NCBI GenBank assembly: GCA_038212095.1
Contig: JBBQUW010000005.1
Location: 80,693 to 144,692, forward strand
From: JAICYJ01 sp038212095
GTDB taxonomy: Bacteria; Actinomycetota; Thermoleophilia; Gaiellales; JAICJC01
Length of the DNA: 64,000 nt
Direction of reading: 5' to 3'
Of the stretch, positions 41,879 through 50,681 are shown piece by piece (position 1 is the stretch's first letter; every line of letters starts with the position of its first letter). The notes under the pieces were generated by a model. It saw nothing but the letters and a program-made list of their open reading frames with translations, ran no database searches and was not told the origin of the DNA. The position numbers and the translations under genes were made by a program.

Positions 41879-43581
41879 CCGGCCGAGTCCAGCATCGGCA
41901 GGTGCAGCCCTTGCTCGTGCGCCGTCTCGGTCGCCTCGTCATACCCGGCGTCGGCATGTCGTGCGACGCCAATGCCTGGGTCGTTGGTGAGCACGCGCGC
42001 CAGCCGCTCGTCCATCTCGCTGCTGCCGTCGGCGACGATCACCATGCCGGCGTGGATCGAGTTGCCGATGCCGACGCCGCCGCCGTGATGAACCGACACC
42101 CAGGAGGCACCGGAGGCGGTCGAGAGCAGCGCGTTCAGGATCGGCCAGTCGGCGATCGCGTCGGAGCCGTCCTTCATCGACTCGGTCTCGCGGAAGGGTG
42201 AGGCCACCGAGCCGGTGTCCAGGTGGTCACGGCCGATCACGATCGGCGCCGACACCTCGCCTCGCCGCACGAGGTCGTTGAACAGCAGACCCGCCTTCGC
42301 GCGATCGCCCTGCCCCAGCCAGCAGATGCGCGCCGGCAGACCCTGGAAGGCGATCCGCGCCGGCGCAATCGAGAGCCAGCGTTGCAGCAGCTGGTCGTCG
42401 GGGAAGGCGTCCACCAGCGCGCGGTCGATGCGCGCGATGTCGGCCGGATCTCCCGACAGCGCCGCCCAGCGGAACGGCCCAGCGCCGATCGCAAACAGCG
42501 GCCGGATGTAGGCCGGGACAAACCCGGGGAAGGCGAACGCGTCCGCATAGCCTGCATCCAGGGCCTCGGTGCGCAGGTTATTGCCGTAGTCGAACACGTG
42601 GCTGCCCGCCTCCTGGAAGGCCACCATCGCCTTGACGTGGGCGACCGCCGTCTCTCGCGCATGGCGTACGTATCTGTCCGGATCCGAGTGGCGCAAGGCG
42701 ATCGCGTCGTCCAGCGTCATGCCCATCGGCACGTAGCCGTTCAGCATGTCGTGCGCCGAGGTCTGATCGGTGACCAGATCGAACTGCACGCCGCGGCGCG
42801 CCAGCTCGGGGAAGACCTCGCCGGCATTGCCGAGCAGCCCGATCGAGATGCCGAGGCCCTCGTCTGCAGCCCGCCGGACGCGCTTGACGGCGTCGTCGAG
42901 GTCGGCAGCGACCTCGTCCAGGTAGCGCGTCTCAAGCCGCCGAGCGATCCGCTGCGGGTCGACCTCCACGTTCAGGCTGGCAGCGCCGGCCAGCGATGCC
43001 GCCAGCGGCTGCGCGCCACCCATGCCGCCCAGCCCGGCGGTCAAGATCGTGCGACCGGCCAGGTCGGACGAGCCCCAATGCCGCTCGCCGGCCGCCGCGA
43101 AGGTCTGGAAGGTGCCCTGCAGGATGCCCTGGGTGCCGATGTAGATCCACGACCCGGCCGTCATCTGGCCGAACATCGTCAACCCCTCGGCCTCCAGCCG
43201 CCGGAACTCGTCCCAGTTGGCGAACCTCGGCACCAGCAGCGAGTTTGCGATCAGCACGCGGGGCGCGCCCGCGTGGGTGCGGAACACCGCCACCGGCTTG
43301 CCGCTCTGGATCAGCATCGTCTCGTCGTTCTCGAGCTCGATCAGCGTCCGCACGATCGCCCGCAGCGCCTCGTGGCTGCGGGCCGCCTTGCCCGAACCGC
43401 CGTACACGACAAGCTTAGTGGGGTCCTCGGCCACCTCGGGATCGAGGTTGTTGCACAGCATCCGCAGCGCCGCCTCCTGGTGCCAGCCCTTGCAGCGCAG
43501 CCCGCTACCGCGCGGCGCGCGCACGTTCGCAAGGTCGCCGACCAGCGCGTCGACCTCGCTGGTGAGATCAGTTGTGGCCAT
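41875..43581 (-). CDS. hutU: Urocanate hydratase
   Basis: A 568-residue NAD-dependent enzyme converting urocanate to imidazolonepropionate. RGSGLRCKGWHQEAALRMLC, YGGSGKAARSHEAL, GRTILTAGLGGMGGAQPLA and DYGNNLRTEALDAGYADAF are characteristic. ATG 43581 has GGGAG ~8 bases upstream. It follows hutH after a 54-bp gap. Confidence 0.97.
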   Translation of the reverse strand: MATTDLTSEVDALVGDLANVRAPRGSGLRCKGWHQEAALRMLCNNLDPEVAEDPTKLVVYGGSGKAARSHEALRAIVRTLIELENDETMLIQSGKPVAVFRTHAGAPRVLIANSLLVPRFANWDEFRRLEAEGLTMFGQMTAGSWIYIGTQGILQGTFQTFAAAGERHWGSSDLAGRTILTAGLGGMGGAQPLAASLAGAASLNVEVDPQRIARRLETRYLDEVAADLDDAVKRVRRAADEGLGISIGLLGNAGEVFPELARRGVQFDLVTDQTSAHDMLNGYVPMGMTLDDAIALRHSDPDRYVRHARETAVAHVKAMVAFQEAGSHVFDYGNNLRTEALDAGYADAFAFPGFVPAYIRPLFAIGAGPFRWAALSGDPADIARIDRALVDAFPDDQLLQRWLSIAPARIAFQGLPARICWLGQGDRAKAGLLFNDLVRRGEVSAPIVIGRDHLDTGSVASPFRETESMKDGSDAIADWPILNALLSTASGASWVSVHHGGGVGIGNSIHAGMVIVADGSSEMDERLARVLTNDPGIGVARHADAGYDEATETAHEQGLHLPMLDSAG

Positions 43582-43635
43582 GCGAGCTCCCTTCAGGACG
43601 ATCCACGAACGGAGGCTATACCACCGGCGGCCAGA

Positions 43636-45168
43636 TCAGCCCAGCGCGGTGCCGGTGCGCTGGACGGCGGTGAGGATGGAGCCGTCGCGGATACGATCGG
43701 CCACCTGCTCGATCTCGGCCGACAGGGAACGGTCGTCCGCCAGGTGAGGTGACGTCTCGCGCAGCGTCGCGTGCAGGGCCGTGACGGCCGGGCCGGGGCG
43801 CAGCGGGGCGAGGAAGTCGAGGCCCTGGGCGCCGCACAGGAGCTCCACCGCGAGCACGCGTTCGACGTTGTGGCAGACCTGCCACGCGTGCACCGCGGCG
43901 GTGGCGCCCATCGAGACGTGGTCCTCCTGGCCGGCGCTGGTCGGGATCGAGTCGACCGACGCGGGGTGGCAGAGCACCTTGTTCTCGGCCACCAGGCTGG
44001 CGGCGACATAGTGGGGGATCATGAAGCCGGAGTTGAGGCCGCCCTCCTCGGTCAAGAACGGTGGCAGACCCTCGCTCATGGTCGGGTTGACCATCCGCTC
44101 GATCCGCCGCTCGCTGATGCCGGCCAGCTCGGCCAGGGCGATCTTCAGCGTGTCCAGCGCGATCGCGACCGGCTCGCCGTGGAAGTTGCCGTTGGACAGC
44201 ACCTCGTCGCTGTCCGCAAATACGAGTGGGTTGTCGGTTGCCGCATTCAGCTCGATCGCGACCACGCCGCGGGCGTAGCCGATCGCGTCACGGCATGCAC
44301 CGTGCACCTGGGGCGAGCAGCGCAGCGAGTAGGCGTCCTGCACGCGGCCACACCAGCGATGCGACTCGTTGATCTGACTGCCTTCCAACAGCGCGTACAG
44401 GTTGGCCGCCGAGGCGACCTGGCCCGGGTGAGGACGAAGCGCCTGGATCTCGGGCGAGAACGGTGTCCGCGAGCCGCGCACCGCCTCCACCGACTGCGCC
44501 GCCGCCAGATCCGCGATCCGCACCAACCTGGCCGCGCGGGCCAGCACCAAGGCGCCGATCGCCGCCATGAACTGGGTGCCGTTGATCAGCGCCAACCCCT
44601 CCTTTGCCTCCAGCACCACCGCCTCCAGCCCGGCCTGGGCAAGCGCCTCGCCGCCAGCCATCCGCACACCACCCAACTCCGCAACACCCTCACCCACCAA
44701 CGGCAGTGCCAGATGCGCCAGCGGCGCCAGATCGCCGCTCGCCCCCAGCGAGCCGCGCGACGGCACCACCGGATGCACGCCCGCATTCAGCATCGCCAGG
44801 AGCAGTTCTACCGTCTCCAACCGCACGCCGGAAGCGCCCGTGGCGAGCGCATTTGCCCGCAACACCATCGCCGCGCGCACGACCTCGACCGCGAACGGCT
44901 CCCCCACCCCACAGGCATGGCTGCGCAACAGGTTCAGCTGCAGCCGCCCCACATCCTCACGCGAGATCGCCACATCCACGAACCGCCCGAAGCCAGTGTT
45001 GACACCGTACGTCGGCGTCTCCGAGGAGACCGCGCGCTCGATCAGCGCCCTCGCCGCAACGATCCGCTCCACCGCCGCATCTCCCAGCGAGACGCTCGCC
45101 CCACCGATCGCCACCCGCTCGACGTCGTCGATCGAGAGATCACGGCCCGTGAGAACAACGTCCGACAC
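43636..45168 (-). CDS. hutH: Histidine ammonia-lyase
   Basis: 510 residues, the typical length. It deaminates histidine to urocanate using the self-formed MIO cofactor; the Ala-Ser-Gly triad is in RGSLGASGDLAPLAH and the catalytic Tyr region in PTYGVNTGFGRF. GTG 45168 (VSDVVLTGRDLSIDD) is chosen because the usual length and N-terminus begin there, although the ribosome binding site is weak; the frame is open to 45249. Confidence 0.96.
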   Translation of the reverse strand: MSDVVLTGRDLSIDDVERVAIGGASVSLGDAAVERIVAARALIERAVSSETPTYGVNTGFGRFVDVAISREDVGRLQLNLLRSHACGVGEPFAVEVVRAAMVLRANALATGASGVRLETVELLLAMLNAGVHPVVPSRGSLGASGDLAPLAHLALPLVGEGVAELGGVRMAGGEALAQAGLEAVVLEAKEGLALINGTQFMAAIGALVLARAARLVRIADLAAAQSVEAVRGSRTPFSPEIQALRPHPGQVASAANLYALLEGSQINESHRWCGRVQDAYSLRCSPQVHGACRDAIGYARGVVAIELNAATDNPLVFADSDEVLSNGNFHGEPVAIALDTLKIALAELAGISERRIERMVNPTMSEGLPPFLTEEGGLNSGFMIPHYVAASLVAENKVLCHPASVDSIPTSAGQEDHVSMGATAAVHAWQVCHNVERVLAVELLCGAQGLDFLAPLRPGPAVTALHATLRETSPHLADDRSLSAEIEQVADRIRDGSILTAVQRTGTALG

Positions 45169-45330
45169 AGCGACCCAGTCTAGAGAACTGGGCTGCCGAG
45201 CGAGATTCGTCCCCACGCAGCGCGAACGGTCGTGGCATACCACCGACACGCGGCGGCAGCGCTGAGCGCGGCCGAGCGGGTGTCGCCAGCCGATCGCCGC
45301 TCGACGATCGTTGCCGAGTTCCGCAACCTC

Positions 45331-45912
45331 CTAGGTGTGAGCGGCCGCCGGCTCCGGTGTCCAACCGACCTGGACGGCCCACCGCTCGGCCGCGGCCATG
45401 ATCAGGTCACAGGCGGGATCCTTGACGTCTGAGTACGTCCCGCGGTCGATACCCAGCCCGGCCAGCCGCCGCTTCAGCTCGGCATACGCCGCCACGGTGG
45501 CCGGCTCGGCTCGCAGATAGTCTCGAAAGAGCAGCGCGTAGCGCCAGTTGGCCGCGCCACGTCGGCGCACGTGTACGTGGACCGGGCTGCCGCCGGGCAC
45601 GGCCACGAACAGCAGCTTCGCCCACTCCTGCGGCCGGTCCACGGTTCCGGCAGGCAGGTGGTCGCGATCGATGCCATCCACGGCCGCCAGGCCACATCCG
45701 GCCAGCTCGGCGGCCAGCGGCTTCGGATCGAGAGAGGCGACCGCCACCTGGATGTCGACCACATCCTTCGCCGATAGCCCCGGCACCGCCGTCGAGCCGA
45801 TGTGGTCGATCCGCAGCGCGCGCGGTCCCAGCAGCCGCGCGATCTCGCCGGCCAGCCGCGCGAAGCGATCCGGCCAGTCCGGCCGGGGATCGACGATCTC
45901 GATCGCGGTCAC
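45331..45912 (-). CDS. GrpB/UPF0157 family nucleotidyltransferase-fold protein
   Basis: A 193-residue member of the GrpB family: VDPRPDWPDRFARLAGEI, the nucleotidyltransferase-like RIDHIGSTAVPGLSAKDVVD and the downstream VHVHVRRRG. In plant relatives the domain is linked to CoaE; the bacterial function is unsettled. It starts with a 4-bp overlap of the formiminotransferase stop and lies between that gene and hutH. Confidence 0.88.
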   Translation of the reverse strand: MTAIEIVDPRPDWPDRFARLAGEIARLLGPRALRIDHIGSTAVPGLSAKDVVDIQVAVASLDPKPLAAELAGCGLAAVDGIDRDHLPAGTVDRPQEWAKLLFVAVPGGSPVHVHVRRRGAANWRYALLFRDYLRAEPATVAAYAELKRRLAGLGIDRGTYSDVKDPACDLIMAAAERWAVQVGWTPEPAAAHT

Positions 45913-46796
45913 GGCTCGCCGAACTCGCCCGCCGACGCGACCTCAAGCAGACGGTCGGGCGCCATCTCGGGCAGGCGCAGCGCGGCCGCCGCCGCGGCGG
46001 CGGCCACCCGCGCCGGCATCAGCCCGACCAGTTCGCAGCCGTGTACGGCGGTGCCGTGCTCAGCGGCGAGCCGCTCGATCTCGGCCACCACCGCAGCCAG
46101 CGGCGTCGCATCGATGTCGATCAGGTTGGTCGAGACCTGTGCCCGTCCGCTCGCCGTCAGACCGAGCGCCTGCACGCCGGCCAGACCGCCATCCCGCTCG
46201 CGGATCGCGGCCGCGATCGCGCGCGCGACGTCCACGTCGCCGGTATCCAGGTTGGCATTGAAGGCAACCAGCGGCGGCCGTACGCCGACAAGCACCGCGC
46301 CCGCCGCCGGGTGCAGCCCGCCTGGCCCCGCCAGCGGCTCGATCTCGCCCGCCAGCAGCCGGGCCGCCAGCCGCTCGGTGCCGCCCTGTCGGAAGTAGGC
46401 CGGACGCCGGCCGCCACCCAGCTCGCCGTAGCCCAGCGCCGGAACGCCCAGCATCGCGATGCGACGGGTCAGCGCCCTCGCGGCGCGCTCCGGCCGGTCG
46501 TCCTCGGGGTCGAACCGCACCAACGGCACGACATCGGCGGCGCCCACCCGTGGATGCACACCCCGGTGACTGCGCAGGTCGATGCGGGCGACGGCGACCG
46601 AGATCGCCGCTGCCAGCGCATCGACCAGGCTGTCGGGGTCGCCCACCACGGTGAACACGGAGCGGTTGTGGTCAGGGTCGCTGTGAACGTCCAGCAGCCG
46701 TCCGCCGGCGTCGGTCATCGCCCGTCCGATCGCGTCCAGCACCCCCTGGTCACGACCTTCCGAAAAGTTGGGTACCGACTCCAGCAGACCGTGCAT
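45909..46796 (-). CDS. ftcD: Glutamate formimidoyltransferase (FTCD N-terminal type)
   Basis: A 295-residue enzyme that moves the formimino group from formiminoglutamate to tetrahydrofolate, ending histidine breakdown at glutamate. ESVPNFSEGRDQGVLDAIG, SDPDHNRSVFTVVGDP, HPRVGAADVVPLVRF and VAFNANLDTGDVDVARAIA are diagnostic. The cyclodeaminase half of FTCD is absent, and no cyclodeaminase gene is visible in the window. ATG 46796 gives the normal N-terminus. With HutH, HutU and HutI it forms a complete catabolic route. Confidence 0.94.
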   Translation of the reverse strand: MHGLLESVPNFSEGRDQGVLDAIGRAMTDAGGRLLDVHSDPDHNRSVFTVVGDPDSLVDALAAAISVAVARIDLRSHRGVHPRVGAADVVPLVRFDPEDDRPERAARALTRRIAMLGVPALGYGELGGGRRPAYFRQGGTERLAARLLAGEIEPLAGPGGLHPAAGAVLVGVRPPLVAFNANLDTGDVDVARAIAAAIRERDGGLAGVQALGLTASGRAQVSTNLIDIDATPLAAVVAEIERLAAEHGTAVHGCELVGLMPARVAAAAAAAALRLPEMAPDRLLEVASAGEFGEP

Positions 46797-46804
46797 GGCC
46801 CGGA

Positions 46805-47836
46805 TCACACCCCCGTTCCCGGCGACATCCACGGCGACGGTGCCGACGCGGTCGACCGTACCCGGCCTCCGCGTCGCCGGCGACGTACGATCCGCCGGCC
46901 CACCAGCAATGCCAACAGCACGCCGACGATCGCGATCAGGTGCCAGGGGATGACCATGAACGGCGTCACGACGATCGGCAGGTGGGAGTGGTCGTTGTAG
47001 TAGACCCTCGTCTCGGCGTTTCCACGGGCAAACAGCGGCGCCCCACGCCAGGTCATATCGACCGTGCGCACCGAGTTCGGCAGGATCGTGTACGTGGGTG
47101 CCGCCACCCGCCCGCCGCTCGAACCGATGGTAAGGCTGGTCGTGAAGGCCGTGCCGCCCTTGATCACGTTGAAGAAGGTGTCGCCCTCGTTCTTGATCTC
47201 CACGTGCGCCGTCACGGTCGGATGGATCAGCCAGTCGATCGCCGCGGAGACGTGGTCAGGAGCATTCCAGACATCGTGGAGGCTGATCCAGTTGACGTCG
47301 ACGGAGCGGGTGATCGCACTGCCCTTCAGCACCAGGCCGGTGCCGTCCGGGTTCTCCACGCCGGCCGCCATCAGAGACGCCACGGCAGGCTGGTACTTGA
47401 CGTTGCCGTCCGACCGGATCTCGCGCGAGCGGAAGATCACCGCCAGGCTGTGGGTGCCGATCGCGGCGGTGCGCGGCACCCGCACCGTCAGGTGCACCTG
47501 ACGGTGGCTGTGTGCCGGCATGCGCAGCGAGGAGGTGCCAAGCGTCGCCCACGGCGCAGCAGAATCCGGCAGCGTACCGGCCGGCTTGAAGGAGACAGCC
47601 GAGGTGGTCGAGATCGTGTAGTCCTGCAGGTAGACGTCAAGCGTCACCTGCGTAGCGCCCTTGTTGTAGATGTCGAGAACCGTCCGGTACAGCTGGCCAG
47701 GGATCAGGTTGGTCTGCAGCTTGGACGGCGCCACACCGAGCGCGATCGACTGCGTCGCAGCGCCGGCCGCGGCGCCGCTCGACCCGCCGGCGATCACCAG
47801 TCCGGCCAGCGTCAGGATGGTTGCGACTCTACGCAT
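46805..47836 (-). CDS. DUF916/WxL-binding-like surface protein with C-terminal membrane anchor
   Basis: 343 residues: signal peptide (residues 1-~28), then two beta-sandwich regions resembling DUF916 (IALGVAPSKLQTNLIPGQLY; VTLDVYLQDY; GTHSLAVIFRSREI) and a DUF3324-like region, a C-terminal membrane helix (IPWHLIAIVGVLLALLVG) and a basic tail (RRIVRRRRRGGR). In Firmicutes, DUF916/DUF3324 proteins with this topology partner with WxL-domain proteins at the cell wall. The two W-x-L-bearing genes upstream support that here. ATG 47836 follows GAGGAG. Family assignment is by pattern and should be checked by HMM. Confidence 0.75.
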   Translation of the reverse strand: MRRVATILTLAGLVIAGGSSGAAAGAATQSIALGVAPSKLQTNLIPGQLYRTVLDIYNKGATQVTLDVYLQDYTISTTSAVSFKPAGTLPDSAAPWATLGTSSLRMPAHSHRQVHLTVRVPRTAAIGTHSLAVIFRSREIRSDGNVKYQPAVASLMAAGVENPDGTGLVLKGSAITRSVDVNWISLHDVWNAPDHVSAAIDWLIHPTVTAHVEIKNEGDTFFNVIKGGTAFTTSLTIGSSGGRVAAPTYTILPNSVRTVDMTWRGAPLFARGNAETRVYYNDHSHLPIVVTPFMVIPWHLIAIVGVLLALLVGRRIVRRRRRGGRVRSTASAPSPWMSPGTGV

Positions 47837-47847
47837 CGGGCAGCTCC

Positions 47848-49296
47848 TCAAGGCGTTGTTGCGATGTAGGTGAGCGTTGTCTGGAAGGGCTGAGACGAGA
47901 TCGGATCGGCGTAGGTCACCTGCAGCTGGAAGTCGACTGGAGTGGTGGTGCCGATCGGTGTGTTGGCAGCGCCGGTGGTCACGGTCTGAGCGGCGGTCGA
48001 GAGCGGCGTGAAGGTGCCGGCGCTGCCGTTCAGCCGCCAGCCCATCCGGCTCAGCGGATAGCTCTTGCCGCTGCCGTCGGTAAAGGCGCCGGCGCCCTGC
48101 ACCGAGAGCGACCAGGCCAGGTTCGCGGCGACCGTGGCAGAGAGCGCCGGGGTCAGCGTGAAGGGCGAGGACAGCGGATCGACACCGCCGAAATCGATCG
48201 AGGCGGTCGAGAGGGCGATGCCGACCTGGGGCGATGGGCTCAGCGAGAGGTCATCGAAGCCGGCCCTGCCGCTGCCGTCCAGGCGCAAACGAACGGTGAT
48301 CCAGGTCGTGCCCGGCTGAGTCGTGAACGTGGTCGAGTACACGGTCCAGGCGGACGTGCCGGTGACGGTGGCCAGGGTGGTGGTGGTGCCGCCTGATTCG
48401 ATCGCGATCACCTTCGCGCCGCCGATCACCGCCTCGCTCTTGATCGCGGCTGAGAGCGTGTAGATGGTGGCCGGCGAGGCGGCGATGGTTGCCTGCTGGG
48501 CGTAGCCCGAGAAGCTGCCCGAGCCGCCAAACAGCTGCAGGAACGCGCTACCGGAGTTGGCCGGCGCGATCCGGTCGGGTACCAGCCCAGGCCGCCCGGC
48601 CAGCACGCCGATACCCGTCCAGGACTGGGGCACCGCCGCCGACATCGTGACGGGCTGGCTGAAGCGCATCTGGCGCACCTGGGACGGGGTCGAGTTGATG
48701 CTGCCGACCCCGATCATGCCGCTCGAAAAGCTGATGTCGCTGGCGGACGCCGTGATGCTGGCTGTGCCGTCGGTGACGCTGCAGGTGATCTCGCTACCGG
48801 CCGCGCTGGCCGTGATCGTGTACGTGGTCAGAGCAACCGGCGAGTATGACGAGGACGCCAGCACAGAGTCGGTTCCGGCAAGCCGCCGCTGCACGACCAG
48901 CTGGTTCTTGGTGATGCCGCAGAGATAGAAGTTCGAGCTGTCGCGGTAGCGCAGCAGGGCGCCGCCGGCCTGCTGCGGACCGACCGTCAACGGGCTCGCT
49001 TTCACGGTCAGGGTGCCATCCTGGTAGTCCTGCGAGTTGTTGACCACCGCCAGGTCGCTGCTGGAGCCCGCACCGGTCGAGGTCAGCTGCCCGGCGCTCA
49101 GCGTGAACCCGCCGGACGTGGTCTGCCAGGCGGTGAAGTCGGGCAGGCTGTCGGTGAAGACGGTGGAGGAGGAGCCGGCTGTCTCGAAGCCGGGGTTGAG
49201 GATCAGGTTGGGTGCGGCCGAGGCGGACGGCGGCAGCAGCACGCCACCCGCAAGCAGGAGGGTGCACGCCGCAACGCGTGTCCGCAGATCGAGCAC
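47848..49296 (-). CDS. Secreted carbohydrate-binding-like protein with C-terminal WxL-like domain
   Basis: 482 residues. A signal peptide (TRVAACTLLLAGGVLLPPSA) is followed by lectin/CBM-like beta-sandwich modules: one at ~30-215 with a concanavalin-like pattern (GGALLRYRDSSNFYLCGITK) and one at ~220-355 like the CenC-type CBM (TIYTLSAAIKSEAVIGG; GRAGFDDLSLS). The C-terminal ~120 residues begin IDFGGVDPLSS, contain the W-x-L tripeptide in NLAWSLSVQG and end LTYIATTP, where WxL domains usually carry a second W-x-L. It probably binds glycan and associates with the cell wall. The start is GTG 49296. It is co-directional with the DUF916-like gene, 11 bp apart. Confidence 0.8.
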   Translation of the reverse strand: MLDLRTRVAACTLLLAGGVLLPPSASAAPNLILNPGFETAGSSSTVFTDSLPDFTAWQTTSGGFTLSAGQLTSTGAGSSSDLAVVNNSQDYQDGTLTVKASPLTVGPQQAGGALLRYRDSSNFYLCGITKNQLVVQRRLAGTDSVLASSSYSPVALTTYTITASAAGSEITCSVTDGTASITASASDISFSSGMIGVGSINSTPSQVRQMRFSQPVTMSAAVPQSWTGIGVLAGRPGLVPDRIAPANSGSAFLQLFGGSGSFSGYAQQATIAASPATIYTLSAAIKSEAVIGGAKVIAIESGGTTTTLATVTGTSAWTVYSTTFTTQPGTTWITVRLRLDGSGRAGFDDLSLSPSPQVGIALSTASIDFGGVDPLSSPFTLTPALSATVAANLAWSLSVQGAGAFTDGSGKSYPLSRMGWRLNGSAGTFTPLSTAAQTVTTGAANTPIGTTTPVDFQLQVTYADPISSQPFQTTLTYIATTP

Positions 49297-49346
49297 GTCG
49301 CTGCCCGTTTCAAACCGGACGGCGCGAATCCTGCCCAGAACGGGAA

Positions 49347-49378
49347 CGGGGCGGGCTCCCGAGTGGGAGCCCGCCCCG
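49347..49378. terminator. Strong intrinsic hairpin between the two WxL-like genes
   Basis: CGGGGCGGGCTCCC and GGGAGCCCGCCCCG form a perfect 14-bp stem with a GAGT loop. It lies between the small WxL-like gene (ending 49406) and the larger one (starting 49296), so it can end transcription of the first or act as a partial terminator setting their ratio. Confidence 0.8.
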
Positions 49379-49405
49379 CGTGTGCGCAGTCCTCTGGGGG
49401 TGAGG

Positions 49406-49919
49406 CTACGGGGTGGTGGCTGTGTACGTCAGAATCGCCTGGTAGGCGTTGCCCGAGGTGTTCGGCTTGTCGGCGAACGCCAGGTTCAGGTGGTAGGCGA
49501 GGGTCGTGTCCGTGCCCGCGTTGGTGGTTGCAGCGCCTGACGAGACGGCGTTGGCACCCGACAGCACGGTGGCGTACGCGCCGGCGTTCGGGCTCAGGGA
49601 CAGGCGGCCGATCGGGATCGTGTTCGAGCCACCCGCGTTCTCGGTGAAGTTCAACGGGGCGCTCATCGAGAGCGTCCAGGCCGCGTTGGCCTTGACGTTG
49701 GCGTTACCGCCCGAGGCGGAGTACTGCGCCAGCGGGTCGACGTTGCCGAAAGTCGACGGTGGGCGTGTTCAGCGTCAGCTGCACCGACGCGCGGTTGGTG
49801 AACTTGACCGTTTGGTTGGCCGAGTCAGTGGTGGGCGGTGCGGCGAACGCCGACACAGCCGAAAGCGAAGCGGCGGCGGCAACGACGACGCACGCGATCG
49901 CAATGCGCATACGAGACAA
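49406..49919 (-). pseudogene. Small secreted WxL-like domain protein with a single-base frameshift
   Basis: A paralogue of the C-terminal domain of the neighbouring gene. The first frame encodes a signal peptide and QTVKFTNRASVQLTLNTPTV; the second continues GNVDPLAQYSASGGNANVKA, NAAWTLSMSAP (the W-x-L) and ends LTYTATTP. The frames join if one T is removed from a TTT (49749-49751 on this strand), giving VDFGNVDPL, which matches IDFGGVDPL of the paralogue. Conservation on both sides suggests either a recent mutation or an assembly error. The start is likely TTG 49919: AGGAGG sits 7 bases upstream, whereas the ATG at 49910 is 16 bases away. Corrected length would be about 170 residues. Confidence 0.8.
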
Positions 49920-50248
49920 TGAAGTTCCTCCTGGGGGGGGTCGAAGACAACGGCGACTCGCGTTTGAGGCGCCGAAGAAGGCGAGGAAGGCATCGTCCGA
50001 ACGCAGCCGCAATTCATGACCCGAACGGGTGAACTCCGTTCTCGGCAGCGAGGCTGGGATACCCCAAAATGGGGACGGAAGCTCTACCAAACGAGCGACG
50101 AAACGCGTTTCGGTTTGTCGATGACGGGTGTACGGATCGAAAAGGGCAAACTCACCGCGAGGTGGGCGCGCAAAGCACGAGGTCTCCTATGAGACGGCTC
50201 GGCTACCGAAACCGGAGCCCGCACGAAGGCCAGAACCGCGTACCTCGA
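49920..50248. other. Intergenic region of ~330 bp with a 14-bp palindrome
   Basis: Separates the minus-strand WxL-like gene from the plus-strand secreted-protein gene, so it must hold divergent promoters. It contains the AGGAGG of the WxL-like gene, a small hairpin CCCCAAAATGGGG (50062-50074) and the palindrome listed separately. No coding pattern was recognised. Confidence 0.5.
50099..50112. promoter_or_regulatory. Perfect 14-bp palindrome, possible operator
   Basis: CGAAACGCGTTTCG is a perfect palindrome in the divergent intergenic region, about 140-180 bp from the starts on either side. A dimeric repressor could bind here; there is no direct evidence. Confidence 0.3.
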
Positions 50249-50645
50249 ATGAGCAGGCGGCAGCTGGCAGCGGTCGTCACTGGAGCGGTGGTTGTGATGA
50301 CCATCGCGATCGCTCTTCCGGGGATAGGCACCTCGGAGGCGCGAACCGATCCGAATACACACGGGTTGCGGACGGTGGACGCTGCGGGGGGCAGTGCCGC
50401 CAAGGTGGCAGTGAGGTTCACCGTCCGCCCCGTTGTGCTGCTGGTCGTGGATCGGCGTGGCGCCCCGATCGAGATCTGGAGCAACATCCCCGGCCGCCCG
50501 AGCGCTGCCGACCGCCGGACTGCGCGTGCGCTTGGGCAACGCCCGCGGCACCGAACTGCCGTCGACGGTCCGTCTACGGGCTGCCGCGAGCACGGCGCTG
50601 GCCGAAGCCCGCTGGGGCACGCGTGGTCGTATCTGGCAGCGCTGA
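50249..50645 (+). pseudogene. Small secreted protein, frameshifted
   Basis: Frame 1 from ATG 50249 gives a signal segment (QLAAVVTGAVVVMTIAIALP) and VRFTVRPVVLLVVDRRGAPI followed by EIWSNIPGRPSAA. A second frame then continues TAGLRVRLGNARGTELPSTV and ends RWGTRGRIWQR before the TGA at 50645. The two join sensibly if one G near 50509 is removed. Codon bias and residue composition keep a coding character on both sides. The intact protein would be ~130 residues, of unknown function. This is the second single-base insertion within 800 bp. Confidence 0.55.
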
Positions 50646-50681
50646 CGACCGGGCACGGGCCGGCCGGGGTAGAGTCGCGGG

